Below are positions 34,656 through 42,732 of a stretch of DNA of 64,000 nt, in pieces (position 1 is the stretch's first letter; the number at the start of each line of letters is the position of its first letter). This DNA comes from Streptacidiphilus jiangxiensis. Lineage in GTDB: Bacteria; Actinomycetota; Actinomycetes; Streptomycetales; Streptomycetaceae. Position numbers and translations under genes: made by a program. The stretch lies in the NCBI RefSeq assembly GCF_900109465.1, contig NZ_FOAZ01000012.1, forward strand, positions 1 to 64,000, read 5' to 3'. The notes under the pieces were generated by a model. The model did no database searches and was not told where the DNA came from. It saw only the letters and a list, made by a program, of their open reading frames with translations.

Positions 34656-36571
34656 GCAGCATGACCGACACCAAGACCCTCACCACCGAGCAGCCCGACC
34701 AGGCGGCGCTCAAGCCCGCCGTACGCATGCCCGCCGCCGTGGCCCACGGCCTGGCCATCGGCGGCGGCGCCCTCACCGCCGCCTCCGCCTTCCTCGCCTG
34801 GACCTACAGCTCCTCCTTCCCGGGCGACCTGACCATCAGCGGCTACCCGGGCGGCCTGCAGTGGCTGACCCTGACGGCCGGTCTGCTCACGGCGCTGATG
34901 GGCGTCATCGCCGCGGTCCCGGGCCTGCGCGTGCTGGCCCCGGGCAACCCCGGCAACGCCACGCTGCTGTTCGCGGTCGGCGGCGTCGCGGTCACCTGGT
35001 TCACCCTGATCGCCATCGCCGTGCAGCTGCACGGTCTGGTCAACCTGACCAGCGGCGGCTGGGTCGCCGGTGTGGCGAGCCTGATCGCGCTGGTGGGCAC
35101 GCTCGGCCTGCCGCGCGCCCCCGGTTCCACGGTCTGCGCGCCGACGCGCGCCGAGTGGCTGCAGACCCTCTACGCCGGAGCGGGCCTGCTCGCGGTCGGC
35201 TACCTGCTCCACCTCACCGGCAACGGGGCCGCCGGCCTCGTCATGGCCGGTGCCGGGGTGGTTCCGATCGCCCGTCTGTGCATCGTTCTCAAGCACTACA
35301 CCGGCCCGACGCCGACGCTGCGGGCTGCCAAGCGGCTCCCGGTCGCGGTCGACGTCGTGCTGATGATCCTCATGCTGGCGCTCGCCCTGGAGATCTTCGC
35401 CTACGGTGTGGACACGCCCTACGGGCAGCTCTTCGTCGGCTTCCTGGCGGTCCTCTGCTTCAGCCTCTGGGCGCTGTCCCAGTCCGGGCTGCTGCGCCGG
35501 GCCACCGAGATCTTCGAGCGCAACCGCGCGTGGGCGGCCGTGCTCGGCTTCCTGACCGCCGCGGCCTTCGTGTTCGTCCAGCAGAGCGACGCCGACGCCG
35601 CCCTGGGCGTCAACGTGCTGATCTTCGCGGCGACCGCGCTCGGCCTGAACGTCGTGGTCGGCCTGGCCGGTCTGCTGGACCTCGGGTACGTGGCCTTCCT
35701 CGGTGTCGGCGCCTACGCGGCGGCGTTGGTCTCCGGCGCGGTCACCTCCTCCGTCCACGCCACCTTCCCGTTCTGGGCCGCCGCGCTGACCGGCGCCGCG
35801 GTCTCGGGGATCTTCGGTGTGCTGCTCGGTGCGCCGACCCTGCGGGTGCGCGGCGACTACCTCGCCATCGTGACCCTGGGCTTCGGAGAGATCTTCCGCA
35901 TCGTCGTCTCCAACCTCGACGGCGTCTCCGGCCCGAACGTCACCGGTGGCCCGAACGGCATCGTCAACATCCCCGACCTCAGCATCCTCGGGTTCAACCT
36001 CGGCAACCCGCACACGATCCTGGGTGCGACCATCGGCCGGTTCGCCAACTACTTCTGGCTGATGCTGATCATCATGGCGATCATCATGCTGGTGTTCAGC
36101 CGGGCCGCGGACTCGCGGATCGGTCGTGCCTGGGTCGCCATCCGCGAGGACGAGACCGCCGCCACCGCCATGGGCATCAACGGCTTCCGGTTCAAGCTGC
36201 TGGCCTTCGCGCTCGGCGCCGCCCTGGCCGGCCTCGCCGGAACGGTGATGGCTCACGTCAACTTCTCCGTGGTGCCCGACCCGTTCGTCTTCGCCGGGCC
36301 GGTGCCGCCCAACTCCGCGTTCCTCCTGGCCGCGGTCGTCATCGGCGGTATGGGCACCGTCTCCGGTCCGATCGTCGGCGCGACGCTGTTCTACCTGCTC
36401 CAGCAGAAGCTGACCTTCCTCCAGAGCAACGAACTGCTCATCTTCGGTGTCGCACTGATCCTGTTCATGCGGCTGCGGCCCGAGGGCATCATCGCGAGCC
36501 GGCGTCGGCAGCTGGAGTTCCACGAGGCCGAGGATGCACCCGCGGCCCAGCTCAGCACCGCAGGGGCGTGA
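34652..36571 (+). CDS. livM: Branched-chain amino acid ABC transporter permease LivM (long form)
   Basis: A 639-residue permease. The conserved LivM domain occupies roughly residues 310-620: LGLNVVVGLAGLLDLGYVAF, GDYLAIVTLGFGEIFRIV, the ATPase loop SRIGRAWVAIREDETAATAMG, and PVPPNSAFLLAAVVIGGMGT. The first ~300 residues add about seven further hydrophobic segments, including a repeated short motif (AWTYSSSFPGDLTISGYPGG) not found in the ~420-residue enterobacterial LivM. Start is GTG 34652 overlapping the livH stop, or ATG 34661. A C-terminal acidic tail follows RRRQLEFHEAEDAP. The extra N-terminal block appears to be common in actinomycetes, but I infer this from memory. Confidence 0.92.
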   Translation: MSSMTDTKTLTTEQPDQAALKPAVRMPAAVAHGLAIGGGALTAASAFLAWTYSSSFPGDLTISGYPGGLQWLTLTAGLLTALMGVIAAVPGLRVLAPGNPGNATLLFAVGGVAVTWFTLIAIAVQLHGLVNLTSGGWVAGVASLIALVGTLGLPRAPGSTVCAPTRAEWLQTLYAGAGLLAVGYLLHLTGNGAAGLVMAGAGVVPIARLCIVLKHYTGPTPTLRAAKRLPVAVDVVLMILMLALALEIFAYGVDTPYGQLFVGFLAVLCFSLWALSQSGLLRRATEIFERNRAWAAVLGFLTAAAFVFVQQSDADAALGVNVLIFAATALGLNVVVGLAGLLDLGYVAFLGVGAYAAALVSGAVTSSVHATFPFWAAALTGAAVSGIFGVLLGAPTLRVRGDYLAIVTLGFGEIFRIVVSNLDGVSGPNVTGGPNGIVNIPDLSILGFNLGNPHTILGATIGRFANYFWLMLIIMAIIMLVFSRAADSRIGRAWVAIREDETAATAMGINGFRFKLLAFALGAALAGLAGTVMAHVNFSVVPDPFVFAGPVPPNSAFLLAAVVIGGMGTVSGPIVGATLFYLLQQKLTFLQSNELLIFGVALILFMRLRPEGIIASRRRQLEFHEAEDAPAAQLSTAGA

Positions 36572-36577
36572 GAAGAG

Positions 36578-37435
36578 ATGACCACCGAGACCACCACCAC
36601 GCCCGCGGCCGCTCCGGCGGCCGGGACGCCGCTGCTGGAGGCGCGCGACGTCGTCATGCGCTTCGGCGGCCTGACCGCCGTCGGCGGTGTCGACCTCACC
36701 GTCAACACCGGCGAGATCATCGGTCTGATCGGCCCCAACGGTGCGGGCAAGACCACCTTCTTCAACTGCCTCACCGGCCTGTACGTGCCGACGGAGGGTC
36801 AGGTCCGCTACCAGGGCCAGCTCCTGCCGCCGACCCCGCACAAGGTCACCCAGGCGGGCATGGCCCGGACCTTCCAGAACATCCGCCTGTTCCACAACAT
36901 GACGGTGCTGGAGAACGTCCTGGTCGGTCGGCACACGCGCACCAAGGAAGGCATCGTCTCGGCCATCCTGCGCGGCCCCGGCTACCGCCGCGAGGAGGCC
37001 GAGTCGCGGGCCAAGGCCCTGGAGCTGCTGGAGTTCGTCGGACTGGCGGACAAGCGCGACATGCTCGCCCGCAACCTGCCCTACGGCGAGCAGCGCAAGC
37101 TGGAGATCGCCCGCGCCATGGCGAGCGAGCCGGGCCTGCTGCTGCTCGACGAGCCGACGGCCGGCATGAACCCGCAGGAGACCCGCGCCACCGAGGAGCT
37201 GGTCTTCGCGATCCGCGACCGCGGCATGGCGGTGCTCGTCATCGAGCACGACATGCGGTTCATCTTCAACCTGTGCGACCGTGTGGCCGTCCTGGTCCAG
37301 GGCAAGAAGCTGGTCGAGGGCGACGCGCAGACCGTCCAGAGCGACGAGCGCGTCATCGCGGCCTACCTCGGCACCCCGATGGACGGCGCCGAGGCCGGCA
37401 CGGAGAGCACGACCAGCACGGAGGAGAACCAGTGA
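36578..37435 (+). CDS. livG: Branched-chain amino acid ABC transporter ATP-binding protein LivG
   Basis: A 285-residue ATPase. Walker A is GLIGPNGAGKTTFFNCL, the Q-loop lies in MARTFQNIRLFHNMTVLENV, the signature is NLPYGEQRKLEIARAM (a LivG-type LPYGxQR variant), Walker B LLLDEPTAGMNP and the switch His in VLVIEHDMRFIF. A ~22-residue Ala/Thr/Pro-rich leader precedes the core. ATG 36578 is 6 bp after livM. The end overlaps livF by GTGA. It drives transport together with LivF. Confidence 0.95.
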   Translation: MTTETTTTPAAAPAAGTPLLEARDVVMRFGGLTAVGGVDLTVNTGEIIGLIGPNGAGKTTFFNCLTGLYVPTEGQVRYQGQLLPPTPHKVTQAGMARTFQNIRLFHNMTVLENVLVGRHTRTKEGIVSAILRGPGYRREEAESRAKALELLEFVGLADKRDMLARNLPYGEQRKLEIARAMASEPGLLLLDEPTAGMNPQETRATEELVFAIRDRGMAVLVIEHDMRFIFNLCDRVAVLVQGKKLVEGDAQTVQSDERVIAAYLGTPMDGAEAGTESTTSTEENQ

Positions 37436-38148
37436 CCGCGCTCCTTGAGGTCGAGGACCTCCGCGTCGCCTACGGCAAGATCGAGGCCGTCAAGGGCATC
37501 TCCTTCTCGATCGAGCAGGGCCAGATCGTCACGCTCATCGGCACCAACGGCGCCGGCAAGAGCACGACGCTGCGCACCATCTCGGGGCTGCTGAAGCCGG
37601 CGGGCGGCACCGTCCGCTTCAACGGCGAGCGGATCGACGGCACGGCCGCGAACAAGATCGTCGGCATGGGCCTGGCCCACTCGCCCGAGGGTCGGCGCAT
37701 CTTCGCCCGGATGAGCATCGAGGAGAACCTCCAGCTCGGCGCGTTCCTGCGCCGGGACCCGGCGGGGATCCAGGCCGACATGGACCGCGCCTACACGCTC
37801 TTCCCGATCCTGGGCGAGCGGCGCAAGCAGGCCGCGGGCACGCTGTCCGGCGGCGAGCAGCAGATGCTGGCGATGGGCCGCGCGCTCATGTCGCAGCCGA
37901 AGCTGCTGATGCTGGACGAGCCCAGCATGGGCCTCTCGCCGATCATGATGCAGAAGATCATGTCGACCATCGTCGAGCTGCGCGACCAGGGCATGACCAT
38001 CCTGCTGGTCGAGCAGAACGCCCAGGCCGCGCTCTCGCTGGCGGACCGGGGTCATGTGATGGAGATCGGCAAGATCTCGCTGTCGGGCACCGGCGCGGAC
38101 CTGCTGCACGACGAGTCCGTCCGCAAGGCCTACCTCGGCGAGGACTAG
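37432..38148 (+). CDS. livF: Branched-chain amino acid ABC transporter ATP-binding protein LivF
   Basis: A 238-residue ATPase, the partner of LivG. Walker A is LIGTNGAGKSTTLRTI, followed by GLAHSPEGRRIFARMSIEEN, the signature LSGGEQQMLAMGRALM, Walker B LLMLDEPSMGLSP and the switch His replaced by Gln in ILLVEQNAQAAL, which is normal for LivF. GTG 37432 overlaps the livG stop. It is the last gene of the liv operon, ending just before a strong hairpin. Confidence 0.95.
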   Translation: MTALLEVEDLRVAYGKIEAVKGISFSIEQGQIVTLIGTNGAGKSTTLRTISGLLKPAGGTVRFNGERIDGTAANKIVGMGLAHSPEGRRIFARMSIEENLQLGAFLRRDPAGIQADMDRAYTLFPILGERRKQAAGTLSGGEQQMLAMGRALMSQPKLLMLDEPSMGLSPIMMQKIMSTIVELRDQGMTILLVEQNAQAALSLADRGHVMEIGKISLSGTGADLLHDESVRKAYLGED

Positions 38149-38155
38149 CAGAAAA

Positions 38156-38188
38156 GAAGGGGTGCGGGGCGAAGCCCCGCACCCCTTC
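38156..38188. terminator. Bidirectional terminator between livF and the ANTAR regulator
   Basis: A perfect 15-bp stem (GAAGGGGTGCGGGGC with 38174-38188) and the loop GAA, with A-rich sequence on the left (AGAAAA) that gives a U-run on the minus strand. It lies between convergent genes whose stops are at 38148 and 38189. Confidence 0.9.
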
Positions 38189-38800
38189 CTACTTGCCTTC
38201 TTCGATGACGGCCTCGGCGACGGCCTTCATGGTCATCCGTCGGTCCATCGAGGTCTTCTGGATCCACCGGAACGCGGCCGGCTCGGAGAGCCCGAACTTG
38301 GTCTGCAGCACGCTCTTGGCGCGGTCGACCAGCTTGCGGGTCTCCAGACGCAGGTTCAGGTCGGCGACCTCCAGCTCCAGCGCGCGCATCTCGCTGTAGC
38401 GGGAGACGGCCATCTCGATGGCCGGGACGAGGTCGCCCTTGTTGAACGGCTTGACGATGTAGGCCATCGCGCCGGCGTCGCGCGCCCGCTCGACCAGCTC
38501 GCGCTGGGAGAAGGCGGTCAGCATCAGCGTGGGCGCGATGTGCGCCTCGTGGATCTGCTCGGCGGCGGAGAGGCCGTCCAGGACGGGCATCTTCACGTCG
38601 AGGATGACCAGGTCGGGCTTGAGCTCCTGGGCGAGGCGCACCGCGGTCTCGCCGTCCCCGGCCTCGCCGACGACGGTGTACCCCTCCTCCTCGAGCATCT
38701 CCTTGAGGTCGAGGCGGATCAGTGCCTCGTCCTCGGCGATGACGACGCGGGTGGTCGTCGGCGGGACGTGCGGGTCCTGCGACTCGTCGATGGCGGTCAC
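38189..38800 (-). CDS. ANTAR-domain response regulator
   Basis: A 203-residue regulator with an N-terminal receiver domain (RVVIAEDEALIRLDLKEML, the phospho-acceptor Asp in LVILDVKMPVLDG, Thr in LMLTAFSQ and Lys in YIVKPF) and a C-terminal ANTAR RNA-binding domain (LVDRAKSVLQTKFGLSEPAA, then WIQKTSMDRRMTMKAVAEAV). ANTAR proteins bind hairpins in nascent mRNA and prevent termination. GTG 38800 has GAGGAG upstream; a longer frame to 38974 would run antisense through the tRNA and is rejected. It is related to the mycobacterial Rv1626-type regulators. No sensor kinase is adjacent. It lies convergent to the liv operon. Confidence 0.93.
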   Translation of the reverse strand: MTAIDESQDPHVPPTTTRVVIAEDEALIRLDLKEMLEEEGYTVVGEAGDGETAVRLAQELKPDLVILDVKMPVLDGLSAAEQIHEAHIAPTLMLTAFSQRELVERARDAGAMAYIVKPFNKGDLVPAIEMAVSRYSEMRALELEVADLNLRLETRKLVDRAKSVLQTKFGLSEPAAFRWIQKTSMDRRMTMKAVAEAVIEEGK

Positions 38801-38892
38801 GATGCTCCTCGTAGCTCCGGGGCGTACGGGAAGAAGCCTACCTAGCTGCGTCGACGGCGGCTCACACGGTATGGTTCTGCTGCGCACCACCG

Positions 38893-38973
38893 GCCGGGTT
38901 GGTGGAATGGCATACACGGATGTCTCAAACACATCTGCCGAAAGGCTTGCGGGTTCGAATCCCGCACCCGGCA
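38893..38973 (+). tRNA. tRNA-Leu (anticodon CAA)
   Basis: An 81-nt cloverleaf. The acceptor stem is GCCGGGT paired with ACCCGGC plus discriminator A; the anticodon stem GATGT/ACATC holds the loop CTCAAAC with anticodon CAA (reads UUG); the T-arm is GCGGGTTCGAATCCCGC; and the variable arm between them is long, as in class II tRNAs. The CCA end is not encoded after the discriminator (bases read CCT). Confidence 0.96.
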
Positions 38974-38985
38974 CCTCCCAACCTC

Positions 38986-39007
38986 AGGGCCCGCCACGGC
39001 GGGCCCT
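38986..39007 (+). terminator. Terminator of the tRNA-Leu transcript
   Basis: A 9-bp perfect stem AGGGCCCGC with loop CACG, followed by TTCTCGCATTCT, starts 12 bp after the tRNA. Confidence 0.8.
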
Positions 39008-39376
39008 TCTCGCATTCTGAGACGCTCCGCTGAGCGGACACGGCCCCGGCAGCCACTGAAAGCGACAGGTCGCCGGTTCGCCCCTTACGTCCCCCACCGG
39101 GATCCTCTGCATGCCGACATTCAGACCGCCGAAGAATCCTATGCATCCCCGTGCCGATTCCGCCGATTCATAGGTCAACCCGCGTAGATCACTGAATAAT
39201 CCGCACCGACCTGAGCGATGCTCAAATTTGCCTCAGCGACTTGAGGATTCTCTGAGCTGCGTATTCATGGCCTCAGAAGGCATCTATTCAGTAACGGCGT
39301 CTATGCATGGGATAAATAACCGCCCTACGGTGGGGCAACTCTCAAGCAACAGCTCCCCACCCTCGAGAGGCCCTGC
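39008..39376 (+). promoter_or_regulatory. Lower-GC region upstream of the APC permease
   Basis: No gene is supported in these 369 bp. From about 39110 it is clearly richer in A and T than the rest of the window. It contains the palindrome TGAGC-GAT-GCTCA (39212-39224), the 5-bp arms CCTCA/TGAGG (39231-39246), and two copies of CTATGCAT, suggesting several regulator sites for the permease gene. A specific promoter cannot be assigned. Confidence 0.45.
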
Positions 39377-41011
39377 ATGAGCACCAGCACCCAACTGCCC
39401 TCAACTCCCGTCAAGGGCAGGACCCTGCGTCGTGAGGTCGGCCTGATCGGCCTGATGTGGGCGTCAGTCGGTTCGATTATCGGATCCGGCTGGCTCTACG
39501 GCGCCAAGAACGCCGTCACCGTGGCCGGTCCGGCCGCAACCATCTCCTGGATCGTCGGCGCGATCGCGATCGTGCTGCTCGCCCTGGTCCACGCCGAACT
39601 CGGTGGCATGTTCCCGGTCGCCGGCGGCACCGCCCGGTACCCGCACTACGCCTTCGGCGGGCTGGCCGGCATGTCGTTCGGTTGGTTCTCCTGGCTCCAG
39701 GCCGCGACGGTGGCCCCGATCGAGGTCGAGGCGATGATCGGCTACGCCGGTCACTGGTCCTGGGCCGCCGGGTTCCAGCACGCCAACGGAACCCTCACGA
39801 CCTCCGGCTTCCTGGTGGCAACGGTGCTCATGGCGGTCTTCGTGGCCGTCAACTTCCTTGGCGTGAAGGTGCTGGCGCACACCAACAGCGCGGCGACCTG
39901 GTGGAAGATCTTCATTCCGCTGGTGACGATCTTCATCGTGGCGCTGACCCACTTCCACCCGGGCAACTTCACCTCGCACGGCTTCGCGCCGTTCGGTGCC
40001 AAGGGCGTCCTCGCCGCGATCAGCACCTCGGGCATCATCTTCGCGCTGCTCGGCTTCGAGCAGGCGATCCAGCTGGCCGGTGAGAGCAAGAACCCCAAGA
40101 AGGACATCCCCCGCGCCGTCCTCGGCTCGGTCGCCATCGGCGCCACGATCTACGTCCTGCTGCAGGTCGCCTACATCGGCGCGCTGCCGGGCACCACCTT
40201 CGCCAAGGGCTGGGCCAACCTGGCCTACCAGGGCATCTCCGGCCCGTGGGCGGGCCTGGCCTCGCTGGTGGGCCTGGGCTGGCTGGCCTGGTTCCTGTAC
40301 CTGGACGCGGTCATCTCCCCCGCAGGCACCGGCCTGATCTACACCACCTCGACCTCGCGCATCTCCTTCGGCCTCAGCCGCAACGGCTACGCCCCGAAGA
40401 TGTTCGAGAAGACCGAGAGCCAGGGCGTGCCGTGGTTCGGCCTGATCATGTCCTTCGTGGTCGGCGTCATCTGCTTCCTGCCCTTCCCCAGCTGGCAGGC
40501 GCTGGTCTCCTTCATCACCTCCGCCTCGGTGCTGATGTACGCGGGCGCCCCGCTGGCCTACGGCGCGCTGCGCAAGCAGCTGCCGGCCCGTGAGCGTCCC
40601 TACCGTCTGCCGTTCGGCCAGGTCGTCTCGCCGGTCTCCTTCGTCATCGCCAGCCTGATCATCTACTGGTCCGGCTGGGAGACCCTGTGGCGCCTCGGCA
40701 TCGCGATCCTGCTCGGTTACCTGCTGATGGGCTCCTACGCCTGGTACGCCAACGCCACCGGCAAGCCCTACGCCCCGAAGATGGACTGGAAGTCCGCCCA
40801 GTGGCTGCCGGTCTACCTGATCGGCATCGGCCTGGTCTCCTGGCAGGGCCAGTTCGGCGGCACCGGCAACATCCCGCTCTGGGTCGACATCGCGATCGTC
40901 GCCGGGCTCTCGCTCGGCATCTACTACTGGGCGATCGCCACCTCGCTGAAGACCGCCGAGATCGAGCGGAACATCGAGGACGTCGAGGTCGTGGACGAGG
41001 GTGGCCACTGA
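39377..41011 (+). CDS. APC family amino acid permease
   Basis: A 544-residue inner-membrane amino acid/polyamine transporter with 12 or more predicted TM segments. TM1 carries the substrate-loop signature MWASVGSIIGSGWLYGAKNA. TM6 region GIIFALLGFEQAIQLAGES is also typical of APC family proteins, followed by PKKDIPRAVLGSV. The last TM is followed by a ~25-residue cytoplasmic tail rich in Glu and Val. Start ATG 39377 with GAGAGG upstream. It stands alone between the tRNA and pyk, with its own long regulatory region and a strong terminator. The amino acid transported is unknown. Confidence 0.92.
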   Translation: MSTSTQLPSTPVKGRTLRREVGLIGLMWASVGSIIGSGWLYGAKNAVTVAGPAATISWIVGAIAIVLLALVHAELGGMFPVAGGTARYPHYAFGGLAGMSFGWFSWLQAATVAPIEVEAMIGYAGHWSWAAGFQHANGTLTTSGFLVATVLMAVFVAVNFLGVKVLAHTNSAATWWKIFIPLVTIFIVALTHFHPGNFTSHGFAPFGAKGVLAAISTSGIIFALLGFEQAIQLAGESKNPKKDIPRAVLGSVAIGATIYVLLQVAYIGALPGTTFAKGWANLAYQGISGPWAGLASLVGLGWLAWFLYLDAVISPAGTGLIYTTSTSRISFGLSRNGYAPKMFEKTESQGVPWFGLIMSFVVGVICFLPFPSWQALVSFITSASVLMYAGAPLAYGALRKQLPARERPYRLPFGQVVSPVSFVIASLIIYWSGWETLWRLGIAILLGYLLMGSYAWYANATGKPYAPKMDWKSAQWLPVYLIGIGLVSWQGQFGGTGNIPLWVDIAIVAGLSLGIYYWAIATSLKTAEIERNIEDVEVVDEGGH

Positions 41012-41025
41012 CCTCTGCGAACGAC

Positions 41026-41063
41026 CGAGCCCGGCCGGAGCGGTGACGCTCCGGCCGGGCTCG
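41026..41063. terminator. Bidirectional terminator between the APC permease and pyk
   Basis: A perfect 17-bp stem (CGAGCCCGGCCGGAGCG with 41047-41063) and the loop GTGA, followed on the plus strand by TCCCGTTTCTCCC. It lies between the convergent genes ending at 41011 and 41093 and is among the most stable hairpins in the window. Confidence 0.92.
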
Positions 41064-41092
41064 TCCCGTTTCTCCCGTGTGCCGACCGGGCG

Positions 41093-42538
41093 TTACCGCT
41101 TGGTCGGCAGCGGCAGGTCGTCCTGGCCGACGTGGTGGACGCGGACCAGGTTGGTCGAGCCGGCCAGACCGGGCGGGGAGCCGGCGGTGATCACGACGAT
41201 GTCACCGACCTCGCAGCGGCCGATGGCCAGCAGCGCCGCGTCGACCTGGTCGATCATCTCGTCGGTGGTGCCGACGAACGGGCCGAGGAAGGTCTCCACA
41301 CCCCAGGTCAGCGCGAGCTGGCTGCGGACGGCCGGCTCGTAGGTGAAGGCCAGCACCGGGATCGGCGGCCGGTAGCGCGAGAGCCGCCGCGCGGTGTCGC
41401 CGGACTGGGTGAACGCGACCAGGTACTTGGCGTGCAGGAAGTCGCCGATCTCGGCGGCGGCGCGGGCGACCGCGCCACCCTGGGTGCGCGGCTTGTGGGT
41501 GGCCGTCAGCGGCGGCAGCCCGGCCGCGAGGACCTCCTCCTCGGCGGCGCAGACGATGCGGGACATCGTCGCGACCGTCTCGACCGGGAACTTGCCGACG
41601 CTGGTCTCGCCGGAGAGCATCACCGCGTCGGCGCCGTCCAGGACGGCGTTGGCGACGTCGGAGGCCTCGGCGCGGGTCGGGCGGGAGGCACTGATCATCG
41701 AGTCGAGCATCTGCGTCGCCACGATGACCGGCTTGGCGTTGCGGCGGCACAGCTTGATGGCGCGCTTCTGGACCAGCGGCACCTGCTCGAGCGGCATCTC
41801 GACGCCGAGGTCGCCGCGAGCGACCATGACGCCGTCGAAGGCGTCGACGATCTCCTCGAGGTTCTCGACCGCCTGCGGCTTCTCCACCTTGGCGATGACC
41901 GGGACGAAACGCCCCTCCTCGCTCATGATGCGGTGGACGTCCTTGATGTCGTCCGCGCTGCGGACGAAGGAGAGGGCGACCAGGTCGGCGCCGATACGGA
42001 GACCCCAGCGCAGGTCGGCGACGTCCTTGTCGCTCAGCGCGGGGACGGAGACGGCCACACCGGGGAGGTTGAGGCCCTTGTGGTCGGAGACCATGCCGCC
42101 CTCGACCACGGTGCAGTGCACCTCCTGGCCCTCGACGGAGGTGACTTCGAGCGACACCCGGCCGTCGTCGACGAGGATGCGCTCACCGGGGGTGACGTCG
42201 TGGCACAGGCCCTTGTACGTCGTCCCGCAGCGGTTGCGGTCGCCCTCGACGTCGGCGGTGGTGATGGTGAAGGAGTCCCCGCGCTCCAGGAGCACGGGCC
42301 CCTCGGCGAAGGTGTCCAGACGGATCTTGGGGCCCTGCAGGTCGACCAGGATGCCGACGCTGCGGCCGGTCTCGTCCGCAGCCTTGCGGACTCGGCGGTA
42401 ACGGTCCTCGTGCTCGGCGTAGCCGCCGTGGCTGAGGTTGAAGCGGGCCACGTCCATGCCGGCGTCGACGAGCGCTTTGATCTGCTCGAAGCTGTCGGAG
42501 GCGGGGCCAAGCGTACAGACGATTTTTGCTCGGCGCAT
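41093..42538 (-). CDS. pyk: Pyruvate kinase
   Basis: A 481-residue glycolytic enzyme converting phosphoenolpyruvate and ADP to pyruvate and ATP. It starts RRAKIVCTLGPASDSFEQIKA; the barrel includes MDVARFNLSHG, LVDLQGPKIRL, VIAKVEKPQAVENLEEIVD, the metal/substrate segment GVMVARGDLGVEMPLEQVP, and ATQMLDSMISASRPTRAEASDVANAV. The lid-like B domain lies at ~70-170. The C-terminal allosteric domain ends HHVGQDDLPLPTKR. The start is ATG 42538. A GCTACC/GGTAGC inverted repeat at 42554-42569 lies just upstream and may be a regulatory site. The length is normal for the family. Confidence 0.97.
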   Translation of the reverse strand: MRRAKIVCTLGPASDSFEQIKALVDAGMDVARFNLSHGGYAEHEDRYRRVRKAADETGRSVGILVDLQGPKIRLDTFAEGPVLLERGDSFTITTADVEGDRNRCGTTYKGLCHDVTPGERILVDDGRVSLEVTSVEGQEVHCTVVEGGMVSDHKGLNLPGVAVSVPALSDKDVADLRWGLRIGADLVALSFVRSADDIKDVHRIMSEEGRFVPVIAKVEKPQAVENLEEIVDAFDGVMVARGDLGVEMPLEQVPLVQKRAIKLCRRNAKPVIVATQMLDSMISASRPTRAEASDVANAVLDGADAVMLSGETSVGKFPVETVATMSRIVCAAEEEVLAAGLPPLTATHKPRTQGGAVARAAAEIGDFLHAKYLVAFTQSGDTARRLSRYRPPIPVLAFTYEPAVRSQLALTWGVETFLGPFVGTTDEMIDQVDAALLAIGRCEVGDIVVITAGSPPGLAGSTNLVRVHHVGQDDLPLPTKR

Positions 42539-42732
42539 GGAACGAGCCTAGGTGCTACCGAAGGGTAGCTTCACGGCGCTGGCGGTCCGTCAGATGTCTT
42601 TTGTCCGACGGCGCGTTGAAGATTCCGAAACGTACATCCCTCCTACGTGCACGTGAACTGCGAGGGAACACTTCCTTGCCGTACGCCTCTCCCCCTGTCG
42701 AACGCACGTCGGCGCTGCCTAGGCTGCCGGTC

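Noticed and set aside
34460-37249. 929-residue open frame opposite livM and livG
   Set aside because: Low-complexity antisense frame; livM and livG have complete conserved motifs on the other strand.
38801-38974. N-terminal extension of the ANTAR regulator
   Set aside because: It would read antisense through the tRNA-Leu gene; GTG 38800 has GAGGAG upstream.
39110-39376. Integrated element next to tRNA-Leu
   Set aside because: No integrase, no excisionase and no visible duplicate of the tRNA 3' end in the window.
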